From Andreprevotia chitinilytica DSM 18519 (GTDB lineage: Bacteria > Pseudomonadota > Gammaproteobacteria > Burkholderiales > Chitinibacteraceae), in contig NZ_JONM01000010.1 of NCBI RefSeq assembly GCF_000711875.1, positions 121,796 to 185,795 on the forward strand: a DNA stretch of 64,000 nt, read 5' to 3'. How positions within the stretch are numbered: position 1 is the first letter of the stretch; each line of letters begins with the position of its first letter. Below, in pieces: positions 36,180 through 43,838 of this stretch. The position numbers and the translations under genes are program-made. Below the pieces are notes generated by a model. That model was not told the origin of the DNA. It saw only the letters and a program-made list of their open reading frames with translations, and made no database searches.

Positions 36180-39100
36180 GCGGCAGCTTCCAGTGCGTCT
36201 TCGTCGAGCACATCGAGCAGCAGCGGTTCGAGCACCAGCAAGGCATCGCCCGGATTCACCGCCCGGCCCGGCGTACAGCGGATGCCCCGCACGATGCCGG
36301 ATACCGGCGACGTGACCGACAACTCCATCTTCATCGCCTCGACCACGATCAGCGTCGCGCCGGCCTCCACCCGCTGGCCCAGCTCGACCAGCACTTTCCA
36401 GATGCTGCCGCACAGATCGGCGCTGACCACGTGATGGCCGTCGGCCACTTCGTCTTCGTCGACGCGTTCCATTTCGGCCGGCGCGGCGGCGTGGTCATCC
36501 AGCTGCCAACGCGCCACTTCCAGATCGAAAGCGGTTTTCTGTTTGACGTGGAAATCGTTGATGCTGGCGGCGTTGTCGGCGAGGAATTGCGTGTACGCGC
36601 CGAAATCGAACACTTCCTCTTCGATACGCACGCTGGCGCGGCCTTCACGGAAATCCTCGCGCAGCACCGTCAGCTCGGCCTCGCTCACCGGGTAGAAACG
36701 CACCTGATCGAAGAAGCGCAGCAGCCACGGCTCGCCCGCGGTGAACACCGGGTTCTTGAGGAAGGTGTTCCAGATCGGCAAGGTGCGGCCGACCAGCTGG
36801 TAGCCACCGGGCGAATCCATGCCGTAGATGCACATGTACACCCCGCCGATACCGACCGTGCCTTCGGCAGTAAACGTCCGCGCCGGGTTGTACTTGGACG
36901 TGAGCAAACGGTGGCGCGGATCGATCGGCACCGCGCATGGCGCACCGAGGTAGACGTCACCGAGGCCAAGCACCATGTAGCTGGCATCGAAAATGATGTC
37001 CCGCACTTGCTCGCGGCGATCCAGCCCGTTGATGCGCTGGATGAAATCGACGTTGTTCGGCAGCCACGGCGCATGGCCGCGCACCGTTTCCTGATAGCGC
37101 TGCACCGCGCCCAGCGTGGCGGAATCCTCGAATGCCAGCGGCAGGTGCACCACACGGGTCGGCAGTTTGAGCGTGGCGACATCCGGCAGGGTTTCTTCCA
37201 GCGCCAGCAGTGTTTCGATCAGCTGCGGCTGGCGAATGATGCGGCTGTCGTAGCGAATCTGCAGCGACCGCACGCCCGGCGAAAGCTCCAGCACGCCAGC
37301 GATATCCCGCGCCTTGATTGCTTCCATCACCAGATAGATGCGCATGCGCAAAGCCAGATCGAGCACGTTCGGGCCGTACTCCAGCAGGATGTAGTTGTCG
37401 CCCGCCTGGCGGTAGGTGACAGCCGGGCTGGTGCCTTGTTCGGGGAGAGCGGCGAGGATGGTGGTGGGTGCCGTCTCCAACTCCAGCGCTGCCAGTTCCC
37501 CCCTTCCACGAAGGGGGGTTAGGGGGGATTTCGATCCCGTATCGTTACTCGCAGGCTGAGTCGAAGTCCCCCCCAGCCCCCCTTCGATGAAGGGGGGAGC
37601 AAGTGTGTCGAGCGAGCGATCCTGCGCCAACTCCAACGCCGCCGCCTCGTCATACCCCATCACCCGAAACCGGATCTTGTCGCCCGGCTTCATCTGCCCG
37701 ACCTTCCACAACTCGGCCTTGGCAATCGTCACCGGGCAGACAAAGCCGCCCAGGCTGGGGCCATCGCGAGTCAGGATCACCGGGCTGTCGCCGGTGAAAT
37801 TGATGCTGCCGATGGCGTATTCGCAGTCGTGGATGTTGGAAGGGTGCAGACCAGCCTCCCCGCCGTCGCTGCGGGTCCAACTCGGCTTGGGGCCAATCAA
37901 GCGCACACCGAGGCGGTTGGAGTTGTAGTGGACTTCCCAATCGGCCTCGAAAAACCCGGTAATGCTGTCTTCGGTAAAGAAATCCGGTGCGCCGTGCGGG
38001 CCGTACAGCACGCCGATGTCCCAATGGCTGCCGTAGTCCGGCACCAGCTCGGCCGGCGCGGCTGCAGGTGCGGCAATCGGTGCGGGTGTGGTGGAGGCCG
38101 GCAGCTCCGGACGGGCGATGGTGAGCATGTCCGCCACGCGCAAGGTGCGGCCGGCGTGACCGCCGAACTGACCCAGTACAAAGGCGGCGCGGCTGCCGAG
38201 GTAGACCGGCACATCGAAGCCATTGCGCACCGCCAGATAAGTGCGGCAGCCGCTGCTGGCCCGGCCGGTGGTCAGTACCTGGCCGGCACGCACGCTGATC
38301 GGCGCATTCATCGCCACCGGTTCGCCATCCAGCTTGGCCGGACAGCTCGCGCCAGTGAGGGCGATGACGGCATCGGCATGGAACTTGAGCGTCGGCCCTT
38401 GCAGTGTGCATTCCAGTCCTGCCGCGCTCGGGTGGTTGCCGACGATGCGGTTGGCCAACCGGAACGCGTAATCATCCATCGGGCCAGATGGCGGCACGCC
38501 GATATTCCAATAGCCGACGCGGCCGGGATAATCCTGCACCGTGCTGTAGGTGCCGGGCTCGATTACTTCGATCACGGCCGGCGCGTAGCTGAAGCTTTCC
38601 AGAAAACGCGTCGAAATCTGGCCAGCGGCGAAACGCGCATCGGCGATGATCTGCCTCAGATAATCCAGATTGGTGGCAATGCCATGCAGCGCGGTGTGAT
38701 CCAGCGCGATTTGCAGCTTGGCGAGCACATCCGCCCGATCCGCGCCGTGCACGATCAGTTTGGCGACCAGCGGATCGTAAAACGCCGACACCACGCTGCC
38801 GGTGCTCACCCAGCCATCCACCCGCACATCGGACGGGAAGGTGACTTCAGTCAGCGTGCCGGGCGATGGCTGGAATTGCTTGAGCGGGTCTTCGGCATAC
38901 AGGCGCACTTCGATGGCCGCGCCGGAGGGCGTACGCGTCAGCGCGGTCCAATCCAGCTCGTCACCGGCCGCCACGCGCAGCATGCACTCGACCAGATCCA
39001 GCCCGGTCACGGCTTCAGTCACCGGGTGCTCGACTTGCAGACGCGTGTTCACTTCGAGGAAGTAGAAGGCATCACGCGCGCCGTCGTAGACGAACTCCAC

Positions 39101-39916
39101 CGTGCCGGCCGAGCGGTAGCTGACCAGCTCACCCAGCTTGCGAGCGGCATCGAGCAGCGCGGTGCGGGTAGTGGCAGGCAAGCCGGGGGCTGGCGTTTCT
39201 TCAATCACTTTCTGATTGCGGCGCTGGATCGAACAATCGCGCTCGCCCAGTGGCACGACATGGCCTTTGCCGTCGCCGAAAATCTGCACTTCCACATGGC
39301 GGGCGTGATCGACAAAGCGCTCGATGAACGCGCCGCCATCACCAAAAAACTGCGCACCCAAACGCTGCACGCGCTCGAAGGCGTCAGCCAGACCTGCGGC
39401 ATTGTCGCAACGGGTCAGACCAATGCCACCACCGCCAGCGGTGCTTTTCAGCATCACCGGGTAGCCGATCTTGTCCGCCTCGGCCAAGGCTTGCTCGACC
39501 GAATCCAGCAGGCCGGTGCCCGGCGTCATCGGCACGCCAGCAATGGCCGCCAGCTCTCGTGCCCGGTGCTTAAGGCCGAACTCGCGGATTTGCTCCGGCG
39601 TCGGGCCGACAAAGGCGATGCCGGCTGCGCTGCAGGCTTCGGCGAAGTCAGCGCTTTCCGAGAGGAAACCGTAGCCAGGGAAAATCGCCTGCGCGCCGGT
39701 TTCCTTGGCGGCAGCCAGAATCTTGGCGACATTGAGATAGCTATCGGCCGGCTTGTCGCCCCCTAACGCAATGGCGACATCCGCCTCGGTCACGTGGGCG
39801 CTGTTGCGGTCGGCATCCGAATACACGGCCACGCTTTTCACGCCCAGGCGCTTGAGGGTGCGGATGGCGCGGCAAGCGATCTCTCCGCGGTTGGCAATCA
39901 GTACGGTGTTGAACAT
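36176..39916 (-). CDS. uca: Urea carboxylase (biotin-dependent)
   Basis: A 1246-residue enzyme that carboxylates urea to allophanate with ATP, bicarbonate and biotin. Domain order: biotin carboxylase (1-450; MFNTVLIANRGEIACRAIRT, ATP-grasp loop KSTAGGGGIGLTR); AHS2/KipA domain (about 455-760; VQDYPGRVGYWNIGVPPSGPMDDYAFR); AHS1/KipI domain (about 830-1090; YGPNVLDLALRMRI); biotin carrier at the C-terminus (VVEAMKMELSV, biotin lysine 1196). Residues about 774-807 are an in-frame repeat insertion (37498-37597) in the linker between the two AHS domains. No DUF1989 carboxyguanidine deiminase genes are adjacent, and urtABCDE is, so urea and not guanidine is the likely substrate. atzF is the next upstream gene. 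Confidence 0.95.
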   Translation of the reverse strand: MFNTVLIANRGEIACRAIRTLKRLGVKSVAVYSDADRNSAHVTEADVAIALGGDKPADSYLNVAKILAAAKETGAQAIFPGYGFLSESADFAEACSAAGIAFVGPTPEQIREFGLKHRARELAAIAGVPMTPGTGLLDSVEQALAEADKIGYPVMLKSTAGGGGIGLTRCDNAAGLADAFERVQRLGAQFFGDGGAFIERFVDHARHVEVQIFGDGKGHVVPLGERDCSIQRRNQKVIEETPAPGLPATTRTALLDAARKLGELVSYRSAGTVEFVYDGARDAFYFLEVNTRLQVEHPVTEAVTGLDLVECMLRVAAGDELDWTALTRTPSGAAIEVRLYAEDPLKQFQPSPGTLTEVTFPSDVRVDGWVSTGSVVSAFYDPLVAKLIVHGADRADVLAKLQIALDHTALHGIATNLDYLRQIIADARFAAGQISTRFLESFSYAPAVIEVIEPGTYSTVQDYPGRVGYWNIGVPPSGPMDDYAFRLANRIVGNHPSAAGLECTLQGPTLKFHADAVIALTGASCPAKLDGEPVAMNAPISVRAGQVLTTGRASSGCRTYLAVRNGFDVPVYLGSRAAFVLGQFGGHAGRTLRVADMLTIARPELPASTTPAPIAAPAAAPAELVPDYGSHWDIGVLYGPHGAPDFFTEDSITGFFEADWEVHYNSNRLGVRLIGPKPSWTRSDGGEAGLHPSNIHDCEYAIGSINFTGDSPVILTRDGPSLGGFVCPVTIAKAELWKVGQMKPGDKIRFRVMGYDEAAALELAQDRSLDTLAPPFIEGGLGGTSTQPASNDTGSKSPLTPLRGRGELAALELETAPTTILAALPEQGTSPAVTYRQAGDNYILLEYGPNVLDLALRMRIYLVMEAIKARDIAGVLELSPGVRSLQIRYDSRIIRQPQLIETLLALEETLPDVATLKLPTRVVHLPLAFEDSATLGAVQRYQETVRGHAPWLPNNVDFIQRINGLDRREQVRDIIFDASYMVLGLGDVYLGAPCAVPIDPRHRLLTSKYNPARTFTAEGTVGIGGVYMCIYGMDSPGGYQLVGRTLPIWNTFLKNPVFTAGEPWLLRFFDQVRFYPVSEAELTVLREDFREGRASVRIEEEVFDFGAYTQFLADNAASINDFHVKQKTAFDLEVARWQLDDHAAAPAEMERVDEDEVADGHHVVSADLCGSIWKVLVELGQRVEAGATLIVVEAMKMELSVTSPVSGIVRGIRCTPGRAVNPGDALLVLEPLLLDVLDEDALEAAA
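37498..37597 (-). repeat. CCCCCTT..AAGGGGG repeat inside the urea carboxylase gene, copy 4
   Basis: A 100-base copy of the intergenic repeat family lies inside the coding sequence and is translated without a stop. It gives about 33 residues (APPFIEGGLGG, then SKSPLTPLRGRGE at the other arm). On either side the protein follows the normal family. The two hairpin halves match copies 1, 2, 3 and 5. It falls in an interdomain linker, where an insert could be tolerated. Confidence 0.9.
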
Positions 39917-39964
39917 GATGTCGCTTTCCTTAAAACCCGTTCTTCAAATGTTCGGTGCTCTGTT

Positions 39965-40060
39965 CCCCCCTTCCACGAAGGGGGTTAGGGGGGATTTCTG
40001 CGGCATTTCAACCTCTACCGACGTCGAAATCCCCCTCAATCCCCCTTTAAAAAGAGGGAG
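39965..40060. repeat. CCCCCTT..AAGGGGG palindromic repeat, copy 5 (atzF-uca)
   Basis: CCCCCCTTCCACGAAGGGGG then TTAGGGGGGATTTC; right half GTCGAAATCCCCCTCAATCC then CCCTTTAAAAAGAGGGAG. It lies in the 162-base gap between atzF and uca. Its left half is almost the same as the left half of the copy inside the carboxylase gene. Confidence 0.9.
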
Positions 40061-40078
40061 GCTTAAAACCCGAAATGC

Positions 40079-41908
40079 TCAGCCAGAGAGACTGGCGAGA
40101 TAAGCCCGCCAACCACCGAATTCACTGATATCGCGAGCCGATTCAATCGCCCACGGCTCGCAGATGAAGCCCTTCACTTCGCGCCCGTCTTCCAGCAGCA
40201 GCGTGCCGATGCCCAGCGGCGCAGGGATCAGTGCGACGAAAGAACCGAAAGCCGTCACGGGCACATCCCACAACTCGACTTCGATGGCTTGGCCGGACGT
40301 GGCCTTCACCAGACCCGGCTTGGGCGGCTGGGTGTTGGCAAGCGCATACAACCGGTAAGTCGGCGCGCTACGGGTGCGCTCGACAAAGATCGCGTCGCGA
40401 TCGGTGAGCTGCGGATTGAGTGGCATGCCGGTGAGATGCGCGCCGACCACGGCAAGGCGCACGTGGTTGGGCGGCGGTTGGGTGGATGCGGGGGCAGTCG
40501 CGAAAGGCCGGCCCGTCGCCCCCAATGGCAAAGCTTGTGCGGTTTGCCAACGCGCACCGAACTCGGCCAAGGCGCGGTCATGCCAAGCCGGCGCAAGCAG
40601 CGTGATGCCGGCCGGCAACTCATCGGCGCGGAACCCGGCCGGCAGCGCCAACGCACACAGGTCGGCCAGATTGGCGAAGTTGGTATAGGTGCCGAGCCGC
40701 GAATTCAGCTCGACCGGGTTGGCGGCGATGTCGGCCTGCGTATAGATGGCTGGCGCGGTCGGCACCACCAACGCATCCACATCGGCCAGCACGGCAGCGA
40801 TGTCTCGCGCCAGCTCGGCGCGTCGGTATTCAGCCTTGAAGGCATCGGCAGCGGAATAGGCATCCGCCCCTTCCACAATGCCGCGTACCACCGGGTTGAG
40901 CGCGGCCGGGTCACGGGCAAGCAAGTCTTCGACGGCGACAAAGCGCTCCGCCACCCAGGGGCCGCGATACAACAAGGCGGCCAGTTCTTCGAATGGGGTG
41001 AAATCGATCGGCACCAGCGTTGCGCCCAGCTCACGCAATTGATGCGTCGCCAGCTCGAATGCGTATGCCGCTTGCGCATCACCAAACCAGGACAAGCGGG
41101 ATGGCACCGCCAAGCGCGGCTGCTTGCCGAGCGTGACCGGCACGCGTTCCGGCATGGCACGGGAATAGCCGTCTGCTGCATCCGGCGCGCCAGCGATCTC
41201 CGCCACGGCCAGCGCATCGGCCACATTCAGCGCAAACACCGACACGCAATCGAGCGTGCGGCAAGCCGGCACCACGCCCGCAGTGGAAAGCCAGCCCTTG
41301 GTCGGCTTGAGCCCGACAATATTGTTAAAGCCGGCCGGCACGCGGCCGGAACCAGCGGTATCTGTCCCCAGTGCGAACGGCACGATGCCGCGCGCCACGA
41401 CCGATGCAGACCCGCTGCTGGAGCCACCACTGACGTAATCGGCGTTAAAGACATTCGGCACCGCACCAAAGGGCGAGCGCGTACCGACCAGGCCGGTGGC
41501 AAACTGATCAAGATTGGTCTTGCCGATGACGATGCCGCCCGCCGCAATCAACCGCGCAACCACGCCGGCATCGCGCTCCGGCGCATAAGCAAATGCTGGG
41601 CACGCAGCGGTGGTCGGCCAGCCTGCGACGTCGATATTGTCTTTCACCGCGAACGGGATGCCATACAGCGGCAAGCGCACCAGATCCCCGCCGCACTCGG
41701 CCAGACGCACCTGCAAGGCGGCCAGCTGTGCATCGAGTTGCGAACCGAATTGCTCCTCGGCCACATAGGCAATCCACGCCGGATCATCGGCATTCGACCA
41801 CTGCAACACTTCGCGCAGCGCATCACGAACATGCAACTGGCCAGAGCGGTATGCACGCTGCCAATCGGCCAGCGTCCACCCAGGAATCGGTAAAGCGTTT
41901 TGCGACAT
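40079..41908 (-). CDS. atzF: Allophanate hydrolase
   Basis: A 609-residue amidase-signature enzyme. It hydrolyses allophanate, the product of urea carboxylase, to two ammonia and two CO2. The catalytic lysine is in FAVKDNIDVAG, and the Ser-cisSer-Lys site sits in the glycine/serine-rich YVSGGSSSGSASVVARG. A separate C-terminal domain (from about residue 470) is typical of full-length allophanate hydrolases. The ATG at 41908 is chosen over 41932. It is the first gene of the urea locus, just downstream of a sigma-54 promoter. Confidence 0.95.
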   Translation of the reverse strand: MSQNALPIPGWTLADWQRAYRSGQLHVRDALREVLQWSNADDPAWIAYVAEEQFGSQLDAQLAALQVRLAECGGDLVRLPLYGIPFAVKDNIDVAGWPTTAACPAFAYAPERDAGVVARLIAAGGIVIGKTNLDQFATGLVGTRSPFGAVPNVFNADYVSGGSSSGSASVVARGIVPFALGTDTAGSGRVPAGFNNIVGLKPTKGWLSTAGVVPACRTLDCVSVFALNVADALAVAEIAGAPDAADGYSRAMPERVPVTLGKQPRLAVPSRLSWFGDAQAAYAFELATHQLRELGATLVPIDFTPFEELAALLYRGPWVAERFVAVEDLLARDPAALNPVVRGIVEGADAYSAADAFKAEYRRAELARDIAAVLADVDALVVPTAPAIYTQADIAANPVELNSRLGTYTNFANLADLCALALPAGFRADELPAGITLLAPAWHDRALAEFGARWQTAQALPLGATGRPFATAPASTQPPPNHVRLAVVGAHLTGMPLNPQLTDRDAIFVERTRSAPTYRLYALANTQPPKPGLVKATSGQAIEVELWDVPVTAFGSFVALIPAPLGIGTLLLEDGREVKGFICEPWAIESARDISEFGGWRAYLASLSG

Positions 41909-41919
41909 GTTTGTATTCC

Positions 41920-41935
41920 ATCTTGTGTACAAGAT
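41920..41935. promoter_or_regulatory. Candidate GntR/FadR-type operator in front of atzF
   Basis: ATCTTGTGTACAAGAT has perfect six-base arms (ATCTTG / CAAGAT) around TGTA. The core TTGT-GT-ACAA fits the FadR-subfamily pattern TNGT-N(0-3)-ACNA. It spans about +6 to +21 from the predicted transcription start, a repressing position. The GntR gene at 35466 is in the same operon. Confidence 0.65.
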
Positions 41936-41950
41936 TTGCTCTCACTACTG

Positions 41951-41966
41951 AGCAAGCCATGTGCCA
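41951..41966 (-). promoter_or_regulatory. Sigma-54 promoter of the atzF-uca-urt locus
   Basis: TGGCACATGGCTTGCT on the minus strand matches the sigma-54 consensus TGGCACRNNNNTTGCW at every defined position. GG and GC are ten bases apart. The predicted start is an A at 41940, 32 bases before the atzF ATG. Sigma-54 promoters need an activator such as NtrC, and half-sites are present upstream. Confidence 0.8.
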
Positions 41967-42044
41967 GAACGGAAACAACATTGATTTGTATGAGAAAAAT
42001 CAAAAATATAAGCAGAAATACCTATGCGTTTTGCATACGAAGCC

Positions 42045-42072
42045 GCACCAAAGCAGCGCGATTTTCTGGTGC
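42045..42072 (-). promoter_or_regulatory. NtrC-like half-sites upstream of the sigma-54 promoter
   Basis: GCACCA (42045-42050) and TGGTGC (42067-42072) are the two halves of the NtrC consensus. They are 16 bases apart, not the usual three to five, roughly one extra turn of the helix. Their centre is about 118 bases upstream of the predicted start, a usual enhancer distance. The spacing weakens the call. Confidence 0.35.
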
Positions 42073-42195
42073 GGGCGCACAAGTCTGAAGCGTTGGAAAA
42101 GGTATTTTCAGGGGGGAGTCAGGTTTTCTGGGGCGCTGAAACGGCAAATCTTCAGCAAACGTGCAGCGGCCGGATTTGCCGCAAAAGCACTCAAA

Positions 42196-42222
42196 GTAAT
42201 ACCATTTCGAGATTGGTATTAC
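42196..42222. promoter_or_regulatory. Operator palindrome before the toxin-antitoxin pair
   Basis: GTAATACCA and TGGTATTAC are perfect nine-base arms with a nine-base spacer, ending 17 bases before the antitoxin GTG. Antitoxins of the AbrB/MazE fold commonly repress their own promoters through such sites. Confidence 0.7.
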
Positions 42223-42239
42223 CCACAAGGAGCAATGCC

Positions 42240-42479
42240 GTGCCGACCACCCTCACCAGCAAGGGGCAAGTCACTATCCCCAAACCAATCCGCGATGCAC
42301 TGCAATTGCTGCCGGGCAGCAAGGTGGAATTCAGCGTTAACCAGTCAGGTGAAGTGGTACTGCAACGCGCAGATCAAGAATCCAACAAAGATGATCGCTT
42401 CGCCGCGGTACGTGGCAAAGCCGATATCCCGTGGCGGACAGATGATTTGATGAACCTGCTGCGTGGTAACGATGAATGA
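42240..42479 (+). CDS. AbrB/MazE-type antitoxin
   Basis: A 79-residue antitoxin with an AbrB (SpoVT-like) DNA-binding fold: TLTSKGQVTIPKPIRDALQLLPGSKVEF. The start is GTG at 42240 with AGGAG seven bases before it. An ATG five bases upstream is in the wrong frame. The C-terminal 30 residues, ending in WRTDDLMNLLRGNDE, should bind and block the toxin. The gene's stop codon overlaps the toxin start. Confidence 0.9.
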   Translation: MPTTLTSKGQVTIPKPIRDALQLLPGSKVEFSVNQSGEVVLQRADQESNKDDRFAAVRGKADIPWRTDDLMNLLRGNDE

Positions 42480-42874
42480 TGTTGGTCGACACCAATGTGC
42501 TGGTTGACGTCTTGGAAGACGACCCACAATGGGCGGATTGGTCGATCCAGCAGCTACGTACTCAGTCTCAGGTTTATACCCTCAGCATCAACCCGATCAT
42601 CTATGCCGAATTGGCGCTCACTTTCAGCACGGTCGAAGCGCTGGATGCCACATTGAGCAAGATGCGAATCCCCCTGATGGAAGTTCCCAAACCCGCGTTG
42701 TTCCTCGCCGGCAAGGCGTTCGCGCGCTATAAACGCGCTGGCGGTACCAAGCAAAATGTACTACCGGATTTTTTCATCGGCGCTCACGCTGCCGTGCTTG
42801 GCTGCCCGATCCTGACCCGCGATGCCCGGCGTTACCGGCACCACTTCCCTACCGTGCGGCTGATTACGCCGTAA
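42476..42874 (+). CDS. PIN-domain toxin (VapC-type)
   Basis: A 132-residue PIN-domain ribonuclease. The first acidic residues are in LVDTNVLVDVLEDD; a conserved Glu is in IIYAELAL; and the last acidic pair is in LPDFFIGAHAA and ILTRDARRY. All expected carboxylates are present, so it is probably active. VapC toxins cut specific tRNAs or rRNA; the target here is unknown. It overlaps the antitoxin as ATGA (42476-42479). A second ATG at 42479 would remove one residue. Confidence 0.92.
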   Translation: MMLVDTNVLVDVLEDDPQWADWSIQQLRTQSQVYTLSINPIIYAELALTFSTVEALDATLSKMRIPLMEVPKPALFLAGKAFARYKRAGGTKQNVLPDFFIGAHAAVLGCPILTRDARRYRHHFPTVRLITP

Positions 42875-43088
42875 CGCAGCTCAAACGCAGCCCGGTGGTC
42901 GATAGGATCAGTGCTGCCAATAACGCTACGCCGATGGCGATGCTTGATCGCCGGGCGGTTCGCTTGACGCAATAAGAGATCGAATTGGTAAGGCGCAATG
43001 CCCGCCAGGGCATTGCGCTGCATCTACGGCCCCAAGCAGCAGAGATGAGTTTCGCGTCTGAGCAACTCATTGCATCCGTTGCATACGA

Positions 43089-43712
43089 TCAACGCTGCAG
43101 CCACACCGGCGCAATGCCAGTGCCACGGCCGAGTTTGTAGCCGAAGGTGATATTCAGCATGCCCAGCGGCTCCAGCAGACGGGCATTTTCCAGCGGGCCG
43201 GTATCGACGGCTTCAAAACCCAGGCTGGCGGCAAATTCACTGGCAGTTGCCTTGGCGACTGCATCATCTGCTGCCACGAATACCTGCACCTTGCGGCCGG
43301 CGATCTCGGCACCTTCAGCAAACACTTGGGCAAAGACGGTGTTGAAGGCTTTGACGACGCGCGCTTGCGGTGCGAGGGTCTGGATTTCTTCCGCAGCCGA
43401 TGTGGAGTGGCCGATGGCGAGACCAGAGAAATCCGCCTTGACCGGGTTGCTGATATCGATCACGACCTTGCCGGCGAAGCCACCCGCGCTGCGCACGATG
43501 TCTTCCGCCGCGCCAAACGGGGTCGCCAGCACGACGAGATCAGCGCTTGCCACGGCAGTTGCCACCGTTGCGGCACCAGTGCCGAGCTTGGCGGCTACTT
43601 CCTGCGCCTTGGCAACATCTGCGCCAGCGAGCGTAACTTGATGACCCGCCGCCAATGCGCGCTGCGCAATGCCGGAACCCATGTTGCCGTAACCGATGAG
43701 GGTGATGTTCAT
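43089..43712 (-). CDS. NADPH-dependent F420 reductase-like NAD(P)-binding protein
   Basis: A 207-residue Rossmann protein. The N-terminus has MNITLIGYGNMGSGIAQRALAAGH, a dinucleotide-binding GxGxxG-type loop. The text VVIDISNPVKADF and VVKAFNTVFAQVFAEG is typical of the F420-dependent NADP oxidoreductase/NADPH-dependent reductase family. In organisms without F420 such proteins are NADP-linked reductases of unknown substrate. It is divergent from a LysR gene, with an inverted repeat between them. Confidence 0.85.
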   Translation of the reverse strand: MNITLIGYGNMGSGIAQRALAAGHQVTLAGADVAKAQEVAAKLGTGAATVATAVASADLVVLATPFGAAEDIVRSAGGFAGKVVIDISNPVKADFSGLAIGHSTSAAEEIQTLAPQARVVKAFNTVFAQVFAEGAEIAGRKVQVFVAADDAVAKATASEFAASLGFEAVDTGPLENARLLEPLGMLNITFGYKLGRGTGIAPVWLQR

Positions 43713-43735
43713 GTCCTGCTCCTTCGCTCAGTGGG

Positions 43736-43755
43736 GTTCAGCGGATGTGCTGAAC
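43736..43755. promoter_or_regulatory. Inverted repeat between the reductase and the LysR gene
   Basis: GTTCAGC-GGATGT-GCTGAAC is a perfect seven-base inverted repeat in the 126-base divergent gap. It begins 24 bases from the reductase start. It does not show the classic T-N11-A LysR box but is a candidate regulator site. Confidence 0.45.
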
Positions 43756-43838
43756 TGATGGAGCCAGTTTGATCCGATTGAATTTCGAGATAAACGCGCG
43801 AAAATGCAATGATTCATCACGAATAACGGGACAGTTTG

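Larger units (their letters stand above)
41909..42239. other. Divergent regulatory region between atzF and the toxin-antitoxin pair
   Basis: About 330 bases without a gene. It contains the sigma-54 promoter and GntR-type palindrome for atzF, a distant pair of NtrC-like half-sites, and the toxin-antitoxin operator (42196-42222). Open frames across it are shadows; none has a plausible start. Confidence 0.7.

Noticed and set aside
37829..39766. A 645-codon open frame on the plus strand opposite urea carboxylase
   Set aside because: It lies wholly antisense to a well-conserved enzyme gene, has an Arg/His/Gln-rich translation without any family pattern, and arises from the GC bias at third positions.
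31928..40060. The repeated CCCCCTT elements as a CRISPR array
   Set aside because: The copies are kilobases apart, lie between and within genes, and have no regular spacers or cas genes.
40289..41893. A 534-codon open frame on the plus strand opposite atzF
   Set aside because: Antisense shadow of the allophanate hydrolase. The composition is that of an unselected frame, and no ribosome-binding sequence was seen.
42024..42239. Long N-terminal extension of the antitoxin
   Set aside because: It contains the operator palindrome and shows no protein pattern. The GTG at 42240 with AGGAG is well supported.
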